Source: CAILZL01 sp050248275 (GTDB lineage Bacteria > Pseudomonadota > Gammaproteobacteria > Steroidobacterales > Steroidobacteraceae). Taken from it: 64,000 nt of DNA. The stretch covers positions 62,001 to 126,000 of the forward strand of contig JBFWSR010000002.1 of the NCBI GenBank assembly GCA_050248275.1, written 5' to 3'. The position numbers and the translations under genes were made by a program. Positions 54,455 through 63,746 of the stretch are shown here, piece after piece; position 1 is the first letter of the stretch; each line of letters opens with the position of its first letter. Under the pieces are notes generated by a model, which was given only the letters and a program-made list of their open reading frames with translations, searched no databases and was not told the DNA's origin.

Positions 54455-55081
54455 CTACACCATCCGAAACCCACGCGCCAACACATAAAGTTCCGCGCTG
54501 CGCGCCCTGGAGGCCCTGGGCTTGCGCGTCTTCACAGTTCCGAACAAACGCCGCAGGCGCTGCATGAACGGCTGGAAATCGCGCCCCTGAAACACCTTGA
54601 CCAGATAATCGCCGCCGGGTTTCAAACTCCGTTCAGCAAAATCCAGGGTCAGCTCGACCAGATGCATCGCACGCAGGTGATCCACATCGGGCATGCCTGA
54701 CATATTGGGGGCGATGTCGGACAACACAAGGTCAATCTTGTTGGCGCCCAGATGGCTCATCAGGGATTCGAACACTTCGTCGCTGCCGAAATCGCCCTGA
54801 ATGAATTCCACATTCATGATGGCGTCCATGGGCAGGATATCCAGCGCTACGATCCGGCCCTTGCCCTGCAACAGGCGCGCACAATACTGACTCCATCCGC
54901 CCGGCGCCGCGCCCAGATCGACGATATTCATGCCCGGCTTGAGCAGGCGGTCGGTTTTCTGAATCTCCTCCAGCTTGTACACCGCCCGCGAACGATAACC
55001 GGCGGCGCGCGCCGCTTTTACAAACGGATCGCTTTCATGTTCTTCCAGCCAGCGAGCGCTGGATTTGGTGCGTTTTGGCAT
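54455..55081 (-). CDS. rlmE: 23S rRNA 2'-O-ribose U2552 methyltransferase RlmE
   Basis: A 208-residue FtsJ/RrmJ-type enzyme that methylates U2552 in the A loop of 23S rRNA. SAM motif VDLGAAPGGWSQ, with the K-D-K-E set in the ARAAGYRSRAVYKL, LSDIAPNMSG, LVKVFQG and SAELYVLARGF blocks. ATG 55081 is the normal MPKRTKSS start. It is divergent from yhbY. Confidence 0.96.
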   Translation of the reverse strand: MPKRTKSSARWLEEHESDPFVKAARAAGYRSRAVYKLEEIQKTDRLLKPGMNIVDLGAAPGGWSQYCARLLQGKGRIVALDILPMDAIMNVEFIQGDFGSDEVFESLMSHLGANKIDLVLSDIAPNMSGMPDVDHLRAMHLVELTLDFAERSLKPGGDYLVKVFQGRDFQPFMQRLRRLFGTVKTRKPRASRARSAELYVLARGFRMV

Positions 55082-55124
55082 GACCTGTTGATCGATTTTA
55101 TTAGGGGCTAAGCGTTTGAGCGAC

Positions 55125-55130
55125 TAAACT
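55125..55130 (+). promoter_or_regulatory. Possible -10 box for yhbY
   Basis: TAAACT followed by GCGCGCTG, 38 bases before the yhbY ATG. No convincing -35 is present. Confidence 0.3.
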
Positions 55131-55168
55131 GCGCGCTGTTCTGCATTCGTCAACTCTGGCAAGTCTGC

Positions 55169-55480
55169 ATGTCACTCACTGAAAATCAGAAAAAACATCT
55201 GCGTCGTCTGGCCCATCCGCTGCACCCGCTGGTGATGGTCGGCAATGCCCTGGGAGAACCCGGCAAGCTGGAGGCCATTATCAAGGAACTGGACGGCGCC
55301 CTGGAGGCCCATGAGCTGGTCAAGGTGCGCGCCCGCCTGGGAGACCGTGAAGCTCGTGACGCAGTGTTCAGCACTCTGGGTCAGGGCACCCATAGCGAAC
55401 TGGTGCAGCGTATCGGCAATGTCGGGGTGTTTTACCGGCTGCGCAAGGACAAACCCGGAATCATCCTGCCGGACGCGTAA
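55169..55480 (+). CDS. yhbY: Ribosome assembly RNA-binding protein YhbY
   Basis: A 103-residue CRM-domain protein (CRS1-YhbY fold) that binds pre-50S ribosomal particles. The family run LTENQKKHLRRLAHPLHPLVMVG, then HELVKVR and the GNVGVFYR end are all present. It is divergent from rlmE and its last 20 bases overlap the 3' end of the convergent DUF4149 gene. Confidence 0.94.
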   Translation: MSLTENQKKHLRRLAHPLHPLVMVGNALGEPGKLEAIIKELDGALEAHELVKVRARLGDREARDAVFSTLGQGTHSELVQRIGNVGVFYRLRKDKPGIILPDA

Positions 55481-55883
55481 CCGCCGCACGCCAGACCAGC
55501 ACTCCGACGGCGGCACAGGCGACCAGGAACAACAGGCTGGCCACTCCATGCAACTGACCGAAGCGCGCCATGTTCCCGGCAGCACGCGCCGCATCCATCA
55601 GCGGCCGCAATCCTGTAAAAAACAGCATGGGCGCACCAACCGCCAACCACAACCATATGCGCGTATTGCGCGTCAACTGCCGGCGACGTAACGCCCAATA
55701 CATCATGCCGAACAACAATCCCAGAAAAGTCTCTGCATAGAAAAACCGCGCAGCGATGGAGCCGGCCTGCTGATGGTCGGGCATCAGCCAGAACAGTCCC
55801 GGAACCACGATGCCGCACACCGTCCATAAACCGCCGGCCCAGGCGCTGAGGATCAATTGCGACAGTCCTGCGCCTCTGTTCAT
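55461..55883 (-). CDS. DUF4149 membrane protein
   Basis: A 140-residue protein with four predicted helices (about residues 10-30, 45-62, 76-92 and 115-132), of the DUF4149 family, which is common beside greA or yhbY in proteobacteria; function unknown. The gene starts 12 bases after the greA stop, so it is probably the last gene of the car-greA transcript. It overlaps yhbY by 20 bases tail to tail. Confidence 0.82.
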   Translation of the reverse strand: MNRGAGLSQLILSAWAGGLWTVCGIVVPGLFWLMPDHQQAGSIAARFFYAETFLGLLFGMMYWALRRRQLTRNTRIWLWLAVGAPMLFFTGLRPLMDAARAAGNMARFGQLHGVASLLFLVACAAVGVLVWRAAVTRPAG

Positions 55884-55895
55884 GAATTGAATTGC

Positions 55896-56372
55896 TTATT
55901 CATAGCGAATCGCCACGATTTCATAGCTGCGAATGCCGCCAGGCGCCGCCACCTCCACGACATCGCCTTCGCTCTTGCCCACCATGGCGCGGGCTATCGG
56001 CGAAGATACCGAGATCAGACCCAGTTTGATGTCCGCTTCGGCGTCACCGACGATCTGGTACACCACGCTGGTACCACCGTCTTCCGCTTCCAGTTCCACC
56101 GTCGCACCGAACACCACACGTTCGGTGACAGTGATGCTGGCTACATCAATGATTTCAGAATTGGACAACAGCGATTCCACTTCCTTGATGCGACCTTCAA
56201 TGAAGCTCTGCTGTTCGCGTGCCGCGGCATATTCGGCGTTCTCGCTCAAATCGCCATGACTGCGCGCCTCGGCGATGGCCTGAATCACCCGTGGCCGGTC
56301 TTCGGATTTGAGCCGCTTGAGCTCGGCACGCAGTTTTTCGGCGCCGCGCGCGGTCAGTGGAGCCCGTTTCAT
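55896..56372 (-). CDS. greA: Transcription elongation factor GreA
   Basis: A 158-residue factor that enters the RNA polymerase secondary channel and stimulates cleavage of backtracked RNA. The N-terminal coiled coil has the acidic tip sequence HGDLSENAEYAAAREQQ, with the two acids that hold Mg; the C-terminal globular domain begins VVFGATVELE and holds GDAEADIKLGLIS. The ATG overlaps the carB stop by ATGA. Confidence 0.97.
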   Translation of the reverse strand: MKRAPLTARGAEKLRAELKRLKSEDRPRVIQAIAEARSHGDLSENAEYAAAREQQSFIEGRIKEVESLLSNSEIIDVASITVTERVVFGATVELEAEDGGTSVVYQIVGDAEADIKLGLISVSSPIARAMVGKSEGDVVEVAAPGGIRSYEIVAIRYE

Positions 56373-59300
56373 GTACCCACCTCTTTGTGCAAGTCCTGGA
56401 GCAGGTTGACTTCACCCGAGTCCAGATGATCAAGCGCTTCGCAAGTAGCGAATGCAGCGTTAATGGTGGTGTAGTAAGTCACCTTGCGATGCACGGCTTC
56501 GCGACGGATGGAACGCGATTCCAGCGTCGCCTGCTTGCCTTCGGTGGTGTTGACGATCAACGCGATTTCATCGTTCTTGATCATGTCCACAATGTGGGGC
56601 CGGCCTTCACGCACCTTGTTGACGGTGCGCACCGCCAGGCCTGCTGCGGCGATGGTAGCCGCCGTGCCGGTGGTCGCCACGATTTCAAAGCCGCGTCCAA
56701 TCAATTGGCCGGCCAGACTGGCTACCAGTTCCTTGTCGCGCTCGCGCACACTGATCAGACACACGCCACGGGTGGGCAGCACCACGCTGGAAGCCAGTTG
56801 CGCCTTGGCATAGGCCTCGCCGAAACTGCGTCCGGTGCCCATGACTTCGCCGGTGGATTTCATTTCCGGACCGAGAATGGGATCGGCCTCGGGGAACTTG
56901 GCAAACGGGAATACTGCTTCCTTGACCGCAAAGAACTTTGGCGCGCGTTCCTTGATCAAGTCCAGCGCCTTGAGCTTCTCACCCGCCATGACGCGCGCCG
57001 CCATCTTGGCCAGCGGCACACCGGTGGCCTTGGACACGAACGGCACCGTACGCGACGCGCGCGGATTGACTTCCAGCACGTAAATGATGCCGTTCTGGAT
57101 GGCGAACTGGATATTCATCAATCCGACCACCTTCAAGGCCAGCGCCAGCTTGCGCGTCTGCACTTTCAGCTCCGCCTGCAATTCAGCACTGAGGCTGTTG
57201 GGCGGCAGCGAACAACTCGAATCGCCGGAATGCACGCCGGCCTGTTCAATATGTTCCATGATGCCGCCGATGTAGACATCGTCGCCATCGCAGATTGCAT
57301 CCACATCGACTTCGATGGCCACATCCAGGAAACGATCCAGCAGCACCGGGCTGTCATTCGACACGGTGACCGCTTCGGTCATGTAGACACGCAGATCGTC
57401 TTCGGTGAACACCACTTCCATGGCGCGGCCGCCCAGCACATAGGAAGGACGCACGACCAAAGGGAACCCGATTTCACGCGCCGCCTGGATAGCCGCTTCT
57501 TCAGTACGTGCCGTGCGATTCGGCGGCTGCTTCAAGGCCAGTTGCGTCACCAGTTGCTGGAAACGCTCACGATCTTCAGCCACGTCGATGGCATCGGGCG
57601 AGGTACCAATGATAGGCGCTCCGGCTGCTTCCAGCGCCCGGCACAGCTTGAGCGGCGTCTGGCCACCATACTGCACGATCACGCCAACCGGTTTTTCCTT
57701 GTCGATGATCTCCATGACATCTTCAAAGGTCAGCGGCTCGAAGTACAGGCGATCCGAAGTATCGTAATCAGTCGATACGGTTTCCGGATTGCAATTGACC
57801 ATGATGGTTTCATAGCCGGCATCGCGCAGCGCAAATGCCGCATGCACGCAGCAATAGTCGAACTCGATGCCCTGGCCGATGCGATTCGGACCACCGCCCA
57901 GGATCATGATCTTCTTGCGATCGGTCGGTTGCGCTTCGCACTCTTCCTCGTAGGTCGAGTACATGTAGGCCGTCGAAGTGGCGAACTCGGCCGCACAGGT
58001 ATCCACGCGCTTGTATACCGGACGTACGCCCTGACGCAGCCGCCGGCGACGCACTGAGGTTTCATCGGTGCCAATCAGTTTGGCCAGACGGCTGTCGGCG
58101 AAACCCTTGCGCTTGAGCTGACGCAGGCGATCCACTGCCAGTGAATCCAGCCCTTCCGCCGTGACGCGCTGCTCTTCCTTGATCAGATCTTCCAGTTGCA
58201 CCAGGAACCAGGGATCGATATGCGTCAGCTTGTTGACTTCTTCCAGAGACCAGCCGGCGCGGAACGCATCGGCCACATAGCGAATGCGTTGGCTGCCCGG
58301 CATGCGCAGTTCTTCACGCAGCAGATTGGCATCGCCATCCGACAGCGGCAGATTGATGATCGGACTCAAGCCATCGATACCGACTTCCAGACCGCGCAAT
58401 GCTTTCTGCAGCGATTCCTGGAAAGTACGGCCCATGGCCATCACTTCGCCCACCGACTTCATCTGTGTGGTCAGGCGGGTGTTGGCGCCGGGAAATTTTT
58501 CAAAGGTGAAACGTGGCACCTTGGTGACCACGTAATCGATGGTCGGCTCAAAGGATGCCGGCGTAGCGCCGCCGGTGATGTCGTTCTTCAGTTCGTCAAG
58601 CGTATAACCGACCGCCAGCTTGGCCGCGACCTTGGCAATCGGGAAACCGGTGGCTTTCGAGGCCAGCGCCGAAGAACGCGACACGCGCGGATTCATTTCT
58701 ATGATCAGCACGCGGCCATCATCAGGATTGATGGCGAATTGCACGTTCGAACCGCCGCACTCCACGCCAATCTTGCGCAGCACCGCAATCGACGCATCGC
58801 GCAGACGCTGGTATTCACGATCCGTCAAGGTCTGCGCCGGCGCCACGGTAATCGAGTCGCCGGTGTGCACGCCCATCGGGTCGAAATTTTCAATCGAGCA
58901 GACGATGATGCAGTTGTCCTTGCGGTCACGCACCACTTCCATCTCGAACTCTTTCCAGCCGATGACGGATTCTTCCAGCAGCACTTCGCTGGTGGGTGAT
59001 GCATCCAGGCCGCGCTCGACAATGGCCACGAATTCTTCACGGTTATAAGCAATGCCGCCGCCCGAGCCACCCATGGTGAAAGACGGACGGATCACAGTGG
59101 GATAACCGATCTCGGCCTGTACGGCCAGCGCTTCTTCCATGGTATGGGCGATACGCGAACGCGGGCTTTCCAGACCGATCTCGCGCATGGCATTGCGGAA
59201 TTTCTCGCGGTCTTCGGCCATGTCGATGGCTTCGCGCGACGCGGCGATCAGCTCCACGCCGTATTTATCCAGCACCCCCTCACGCACCAGATCGAGCGCA

Positions 59301-59593
59301 CAGTTCAATGCGGTCTGCCCGCCCATGGTGGGCAGCAGCGCGTCGGGCTTTTCCCTGGCGATGATGCGTTCCACCGTACGCCAGTGCACCGGCTCTATAT
59401 ACACCGCATCGGCCATGTCCGGGTCGGTCATGATGGTGGCCGGATTGGAGTTGACCAGGATGACCCGGTAACCCTCTTCCTTCAGCGCCTTGCAGGCCTG
59501 GGCGCCCGAATAATCGAACTCGCAAGCCTGACCGATCACGATGGGACCGGCGCCGATGATCAGAATGCTGTTGATGTCAGTACGTTTTGGCAT
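56369..59593 (-). CDS. carB: Carbamoyl-phosphate synthase large subunit
   Basis: A 1074-residue synthetase making carbamoyl phosphate for pyrimidines and arginine. Two homologous ATP-grasp halves: the carboxyphosphate domain (about residues 1-400, with PSFTMGGSGGGIAYN) and the carbamoyl-phosphate domain (about 555-935), joined by an oligomerisation domain. The C-terminal domain (about 940-1074) is the allosteric site for UMP, ornithine and IMP. Length is normal. It is 23 bases downstream of carA and overlaps greA. Confidence 0.98.
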   Translation of the reverse strand: MPKRTDINSILIIGAGPIVIGQACEFDYSGAQACKALKEEGYRVILVNSNPATIMTDPDMADAVYIEPVHWRTVERIIAREKPDALLPTMGGQTALNCALDLVREGVLDKYGVELIAASREAIDMAEDREKFRNAMREIGLESPRSRIAHTMEEALAVQAEIGYPTVIRPSFTMGGSGGGIAYNREEFVAIVERGLDASPTSEVLLEESVIGWKEFEMEVVRDRKDNCIIVCSIENFDPMGVHTGDSITVAPAQTLTDREYQRLRDASIAVLRKIGVECGGSNVQFAINPDDGRVLIIEMNPRVSRSSALASKATGFPIAKVAAKLAVGYTLDELKNDITGGATPASFEPTIDYVVTKVPRFTFEKFPGANTRLTTQMKSVGEVMAMGRTFQESLQKALRGLEVGIDGLSPIINLPLSDGDANLLREELRMPGSQRIRYVADAFRAGWSLEEVNKLTHIDPWFLVQLEDLIKEEQRVTAEGLDSLAVDRLRQLKRKGFADSRLAKLIGTDETSVRRRRLRQGVRPVYKRVDTCAAEFATSTAYMYSTYEEECEAQPTDRKKIMILGGGPNRIGQGIEFDYCCVHAAFALRDAGYETIMVNCNPETVSTDYDTSDRLYFEPLTFEDVMEIIDKEKPVGVIVQYGGQTPLKLCRALEAAGAPIIGTSPDAIDVAEDRERFQQLVTQLALKQPPNRTARTEEAAIQAAREIGFPLVVRPSYVLGGRAMEVVFTEDDLRVYMTEAVTVSNDSPVLLDRFLDVAIEVDVDAICDGDDVYIGGIMEHIEQAGVHSGDSSCSLPPNSLSAELQAELKVQTRKLALALKVVGLMNIQFAIQNGIIYVLEVNPRASRTVPFVSKATGVPLAKMAARVMAGEKLKALDLIKERAPKFFAVKEAVFPFAKFPEADPILGPEMKSTGEVMGTGRSFGEAYAKAQLASSVVLPTRGVCLISVRERDKELVASLAGQLIGRGFEIVATTGTAATIAAAGLAVRTVNKVREGRPHIVDMIKNDEIALIVNTTEGKQATLESRSIRREAVHRKVTYYTTINAAFATCEALDHLDSGEVNLLQDLHKEVGT

Positions 59594-59616
59594 CTTCTCA
59601 CTTCAGTAGGCAGTGT

Positions 59617-60786
59617 TCATTCAGCAGCCGCACGACGCTGTCGGCCATTGCCGCCGGAGCGCTGCTCAATCAGGTTCATGAACTTGGCAAACAAGACCTG
59701 CAATTCATGCGGCCCGGGCGCCGCTTCCGGGTGTCCCTGGAAGCTGAACGCAGGACGATCGGTGCGCTCCAGACCCTGCAGGGAACCGTCGAACAACGAC
59801 CGGTGGGTTGCCCGTACCTGCGCCGGCAGGCTGGCTTCATCCACGGCAAAGCCATGGTTCTGGCTGGAGATGGCCACCCGGCCGCTGTCCAGATCAATGA
59901 CCGGATGATTGGCGCCGTGATGACCGAATTTCATCTTCACGGTCTTGGCGCCGCTGGCCAGCCCCAGCAACTGATGCCCCAGACAGATGCCGAATACTGG
60001 AATATCGGTTTCCAGAAAGCGCTGAATGGCTTCGATGGCATAGGTACAGGGCTCGGGATCGCCGGGACCGTTGGACAGGAAAATACCATCAGGATGCATG
60101 GCCAGCACTTCCTCGGCCGGAGTCTGCGCCGGGACCACGGTCATGCGGCAACCGGCATCGGCCAGCAGGCGCAGGATGTTGCGTTTCACGCCGAAATCGT
60201 AGGCCACCACATGCCTGCGCTGACCCGGACGAGTCGGTGGACCGATCTCGCTGCCCCAGTGCGTACCGTCATTCCACTGATAGGTTTGCCTGGTGCTCAC
60301 CACTTTGGCCAGATCCATGCCTTTCAGGCCTGGAAATTTTTTGGCTGCAGTGATGGCCACCTGAGTGTCGATCTTGTCGCCGGTCATGATGCAACCCGCC
60401 TGCGCGCCCTTCTCGCGCAGGATGCGCGTCAGCTTGCGGGTGTCGATGTCGGCAATCGCCACTATCTTGCCGCGCTGCAGGAAGCTCTCCAGCGATTCGC
60501 TGGCGCGCCAGCTCGAATGCAGCAGCGGCAGATCGCGAATGATCAGACCTGCGGCATAGATGGCCGACGATTCCATGTCTTCCGGGTTGGTGCCGGTGTT
60601 GCCGATATGCGGATAGGTCAACGTCACGATCTGACGTGAATAGGAAGGGTCGGTAAGCACTTCCTGATAGCCGGTCATGGCGGTGTTGAACACCACCTCG
60701 CCGGTTGTATTGCCCTTGGCGCCAATCGAACGGCCGTGAAAGACCGTGCCGTCCTCAAGCGCAAGAACCGCAGATGCAGAGCTCAT
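59617..60786 (-). CDS. carA: Carbamoyl-phosphate synthase small subunit
   Basis: A 389-residue glutamine amidotransferase subunit that supplies ammonia to CarB. The nucleophile is the Cys of GICLGHQLLGLASG, and the His-Glu pair lies in SFQGHPEAAPG. The N-terminal CPSase_sm_chain domain has the VFNTAMTGYQEVLTDPSY block. First gene of carA-carB-greA. Confidence 0.98.
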   Translation of the reverse strand: MSSASAVLALEDGTVFHGRSIGAKGNTTGEVVFNTAMTGYQEVLTDPSYSRQIVTLTYPHIGNTGTNPEDMESSAIYAAGLIIRDLPLLHSSWRASESLESFLQRGKIVAIADIDTRKLTRILREKGAQAGCIMTGDKIDTQVAITAAKKFPGLKGMDLAKVVSTRQTYQWNDGTHWGSEIGPPTRPGQRRHVVAYDFGVKRNILRLLADAGCRMTVVPAQTPAEEVLAMHPDGIFLSNGPGDPEPCTYAIEAIQRFLETDIPVFGICLGHQLLGLASGAKTVKMKFGHHGANHPVIDLDSGRVAISSQNHGFAVDEASLPAQVRATHRSLFDGSLQGLERTDRPAFSFQGHPEAAPGPHELQVLFAKFMNLIEQRSGGNGRQRRAAAE

Positions 60787-60921
60787 TCAGTGCAGCCCCT
60801 TTATTAAGAAAGCAGTCAGAAACCGGTTTGTCAGCTCAAACCCTGGAAGCAGGCATACGGAAATCGAGGCAGGTAAACACCGACCCCGTGCATGGAAAAT
60901 CATCCGCGTGCTAAGCGGCGC

Positions 60922-60927
60922 AGTCTA
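60922..60927 (-). promoter_or_regulatory. Possible -10 box upstream of carA
   Basis: TAGACT on the minus strand followed by GCGCCGC, 136 bases before the carA ATG. The long leader and absence of a good -35 leave room for pyrimidine/arginine control as known for carAB, but no operator is recognisable. The rest of this 253-base gap shows no gene. Confidence 0.3.
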
Positions 60928-61039
60928 CGCGAGTAGGCCAGTCGGGTCTATCGGAAAACTTGTCGCTGATGTGTTGACAAGTGTGCAACTCAGCATGCGG
61001 GACACGCAGGCAAGTACATAAACATTGACTGCTGAGTGA

Positions 61040-61447
61040 TTACTTGAGGGGCAACGCTGCGATTCCGGCCGCAGCGATCAGATCATCCTCGCCCGGCGCC
61101 GCCGCACCGGACACGCCTATCGCTCCCAGGCAATGACCTGCATGCTCAATGGGCACGCCGCCCGCCAGCGCACACATGTAAGGAATACTCGCAAAGGCCG
61201 GATTCTCGCCCATGCGTTCCATCCAGAACGCCGTCGTGCGTTGACTGGTGGCTGCACAGCGCGCCTTGCGGATGGCCAGTTCTGCCGTCAGACCGCGCGC
61301 ACCTTCAAGACGGGTCAACGCCAAAGGTTCGCCGGCTTCGTCGGCAATGACAATGGCCACCGGCAATTTCAGTTGCAAGGCACGTGCTTCAGCCGCCGCC
61401 AGCATCTGTCTGGCGTCTTCAAGGGTCAGTATCGTTCGATTACGCAT
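61040..61447 (-). CDS. GlcG/HbpS-family (heme-binding-like) protein
   Basis: A 135-residue protein of the GlcG/HbpS/PduO-C family: LTLEDARQMLAAAEARA, VAIVIADEAGEPLALTRLEGA, and the glycine-rich end LAGGVPIEHAGHCLGAIGVSGA. Some members bind heme or cobalamin; the role here is unknown. ATG 61447 (MRNRTILTLE) fits the family start; the longer frame overlaps dapB. The ORF begins 25 bases after the dapB stop and likely shares its transcript. Confidence 0.82.
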   Translation of the reverse strand: MRNRTILTLEDARQMLAAAEARALQLKLPVAIVIADEAGEPLALTRLEGARGLTAELAIRKARCAATSQRTTAFWMERMGENPAFASIPYMCALAGGVPIEHAGHCLGAIGVSGAAAPGEDDLIAAAGIAALPLK

Positions 61448-61472
61448 GATGATTCGTTCGTCGTATTTAATT

Positions 61473-62285
61473 TTACAGACCCAGCACATCCCGCATCGAG
61501 TAGCGCCCCGGCGCCTTGCCCACGGTCCAGCGCGCCGCATGCAACGCACCGGAAGCAAAGGCCATGCGATCATGCGCACGATGTGTCAGCTCGAGGCGTT
61601 CGCCCGGCCCGGCAAAGGTCAGCGTGTGATCACCGACAATATCGCCGGCACGCAGCACCGAAAAGCCGATCTTGCCCGGCACGCGGGCACTGGTCTCGCC
61701 ATGACGCGCCCATACCGCATCTTTTTCCAGCGTAGTGCCGCGACCTTTGGCCACTGCCTCGCCAATGCTCAGCGCCGTGCCCGAAGGCGCATCCTTCTTG
61801 TGGCGATGATGCGCTTCGAATACTTCCGCATCGTAGTTCACATCCAGCACACCCGCCGCCAGTTCGGCCAGCTTGAACAACAGGTTCACGCCCAGCGAAA
61901 AGTTGGAAGCCATAACAATGGGAATCTGTTTTGCCGCCGCCTCAATCGCCGCCAGTTGTTCAGCATTATGGCCCGTGGTGCCCAGCACCAACGGCACCTT
62001 CGCTGCAGCGCAAGCGGCAACAATGGCTGGCGTCCCTTGAGGCAACGCAAACGCAATCGCCGCCTGTGCACCGCGCACCGCAATGCCAGGATCGGCACTG
62101 ATCAAAATGCCCGCCGCTGACGGCCCGGCCAGCGCACCCGCATCCTGATTGATCCAGCGACTGTCAGGCGAATCCAGTCCGCCACTGAGTTTCAGATCAG
62201 TGGAATTGTCGATGCCGGCAAGCAAAGTGCGGCCCATACGGCCGCTGATGCCGAGAATGGCGATGGAAGTTCGGGACAGGGACAT
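61473..62285 (-). CDS. dapB: 4-hydroxy-tetrahydrodipicolinate reductase
   Basis: A 270-residue NAD(P)H reductase of the diaminopimelate/lysine pathway. The nucleotide loop is IAILGISGRMGRTLL, the catalytic EAHHRHKKDAPSGTAL block holds the His and Lys, and ASNFSLGVNLL is the substrate side. ATG 62285 gives the usual MSLSRTSIAILG start; the frame to 62384 is not supported. Confidence 0.96.
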   Translation of the reverse strand: MSLSRTSIAILGISGRMGRTLLAGIDNSTDLKLSGGLDSPDSRWINQDAGALAGPSAAGILISADPGIAVRGAQAAIAFALPQGTPAIVAACAAAKVPLVLGTTGHNAEQLAAIEAAAKQIPIVMASNFSLGVNLLFKLAELAAGVLDVNYDAEVFEAHHRHKKDAPSGTALSIGEAVAKGRGTTLEKDAVWARHGETSARVPGKIGFSVLRAGDIVGDHTLTFAGPGERLELTHRAHDRMAFASGALHAARWTVGKAPGRYSMRDVLGL

Positions 62286-62369
62286 AAGGACAGATGTCTC
62301 AATTGAATTGATGAACCGGAATGCTACCAGCTCGCATCGTGCCGCGTGTACAGCATCACCTCTCAGGCA

Positions 62370-62414
62370 GGATGGATGCGGCATCCACCATCCGCTCTAC
62401 GAGTGGATGGTGGA
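62370..62414. repeat. Palindromic repeat between dapB and the methyltransferase gene
   Basis: Two overlapping palindromes: GGATGGATGC with GCATCCACCATCC (62370-62393), and 10-bp arms at 62384-62393 and 62405-62414 with an 11-base loop. GTAG-like ends (GTAG within 62396-62400 minus, 62415-62419 plus) put it with the other intergenic elements. Confidence 0.6.
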
Positions 62415-62438
62415 CGTAGCTCTCCATAACCGAGGCCG

Positions 62439-63269
62439 TCACTGCCGCTCGATCACAACTTCCAGATACTCGCTCGGCAGCACCAGTGTTGCATCACCCG
62501 AACGATTGTGCCGGGCGATCAGCGCCAGCAGATCTGCAGTCAATGCATCCTGCTGCCGAGTATCCAGCGCCGCGTAGGTCTTGTTCATCGGACCGTAGTA
62601 GGTACGGAACACATCCAGCCAGTGCTGCGGCGAGTGGTAGCGAAAGGTGAAATCGCGGCCGGTGGTTCGGATCGACCTTGCCGTGCCGCCAAACAACTCC
62701 TGCAACCTTGCTTGCGTCCCCCACAGCGCCGGCGATTTGACGCCGGGCGCAGGAGGCACGTACTTGCCGATGGTCTTGAATACCTGTCCAATGAAACTCT
62801 CTGGTGTCCAGTTCGCCAGGCCGATGCGACCGCCGGGTTTGCAGACGCGCGCCAGTTCGCCCGCAGCCTGTTCCTGATTGGGCGTGAACATCACACCAAA
62901 CGTCGACATCACAACGTCGAACGATGCACCGGGAAACGGCAGGTTCTCGGCGTCGGCTTCCTGAAACTGAATCGAGTGGCCTTCCGCAAGCGCGCGCACG
63001 CGGCCTGATTCAAGCAGCGAACCTACATAGTCGGTGGACACTACCTCGCACCAGCGACGCGCAGCGGCGAGTGTGGCATTGCCGTTACCGGCGGCCACAT
63101 CCAGCACGCGTGCGCCAGAACGCAGGTCGAGCGCTTCGCACAGAGTTTCGCCGACAATCTGCACCGTGGTGCCGATCACAGCATAGTTGCCTGTAGACCA
63201 CGCCACCTGTTGACGAGTTTTGATGGCGGACAAATCGGTTGAAGGGGAATTGGCAATCACTGCTGACAT
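62439..63269 (-). CDS. Class I SAM-dependent methyltransferase
   Basis: A 276-residue small-molecule methyltransferase of the UbiE/Methyltransf_11 type. SAM motif I is VLDVAAGNGNATLAAARR, followed by the acidic VVSTDYV strand, the ENLPFP and FDVVMSTFGVMFTPNQ blocks, and PGGRIGLANW. The substrate is unknown. It is 42 bases upstream... of no partner with clear function: the GFA gene precedes it on the same strand. Confidence 0.85.
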   Translation of the reverse strand: MSAVIANSPSTDLSAIKTRQQVAWSTGNYAVIGTTVQIVGETLCEALDLRSGARVLDVAAGNGNATLAAARRWCEVVSTDYVGSLLESGRVRALAEGHSIQFQEADAENLPFPGASFDVVMSTFGVMFTPNQEQAAGELARVCKPGGRIGLANWTPESFIGQVFKTIGKYVPPAPGVKSPALWGTQARLQELFGGTARSIRTTGRDFTFRYHSPQHWLDVFRTYYGPMNKTYAALDTRQQDALTADLLALIARHNRSGDATLVLPSEYLEVVIERQ

Positions 63270-63311
63270 GGTAATACTCCTGGTATTAACTTGAATGGGC
63301 TGTTCGACTGC

Positions 63312-63746
63312 TTATTCGGCAATAACCACGCCAGAACCGCCCATTTCCTGCGGCAGATCCTTGAGCTTCGGTAAGCCATCCCTGATATGCAGCCGGGTCT
63401 CCTGATAGTTGACGTGCACGCCGGGCTGGTAAGGAAACTCCGGGATTACGCCTGCATACACATCGGTCAGTTGCCAATGCGGATGCTCGGTGAACAGATG
63501 GCCACCACAGGTCTTGCACCACTTGCGTGAGCTTTTTGGCGTTTTGTTGTAGGTGGCGATGTTGTCTGCGCCTCGAGTGACCTGCACCGCATCGGGCTTC
63601 CATAGAGAGAAGGCGTTGACGGGCGCGGCGGCCCAGCTCCGGCAGGATTCGCAATGGCAATAGCCCATTGCGGCGGGTTCGCCCGTGACCGTGAACTTGA
63701 CTGCGCCGCAAAAGCAGCTGCCCTGATACGTTTTATCGTTGCTCAT
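63312..63746 (-). CDS. GFA-family (Mss4-like fold) zinc protein
   Basis: A 144-residue GFA-domain protein. The zinc-binding cysteines are visible as GSCFCGAVKF, GYCHCESCRSW and KTCGGHLFTEH. The founding member is glutathione-dependent formaldehyde-activating enzyme, but most paralogues, this one included, have no proven reaction. ATG 63746 (MSNDKTYQGSC) has GAGGAA upstream; the frame to 63893 is the non-coding side of the divergent AraC gene. Confidence 0.88.
   Translation of the reverse strand: MSNDKTYQGSCFCGAVKFTVTGEPAAMGYCHCESCRSWAAAPVNAFSLWKPDAVQVTRGADNIATYNKTPKSSRKWCKTCGGHLFTEHPHWQLTDVYAGVIPEFPYQPGVHVNYQETRLHIRDGLPKLKDLPQEMGGSGVVIAE

Noticed and set aside
55082..55168. A riboswitch or RNA gene in the yhbY-rlmE gap
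   Set aside because: At 87 bases with no strong stems, only promoter-like sequence is seen.
56357..58057. A 566-codon plus-strand frame opposite carB
   Set aside because: Same reasoning: carB is intact and the antisense product has no recognisable domain.
60970..60976. TTGACA-like sequence on the plus strand upstream of carA
   Set aside because: It points away from carA and no gene follows on the plus strand; chance match.
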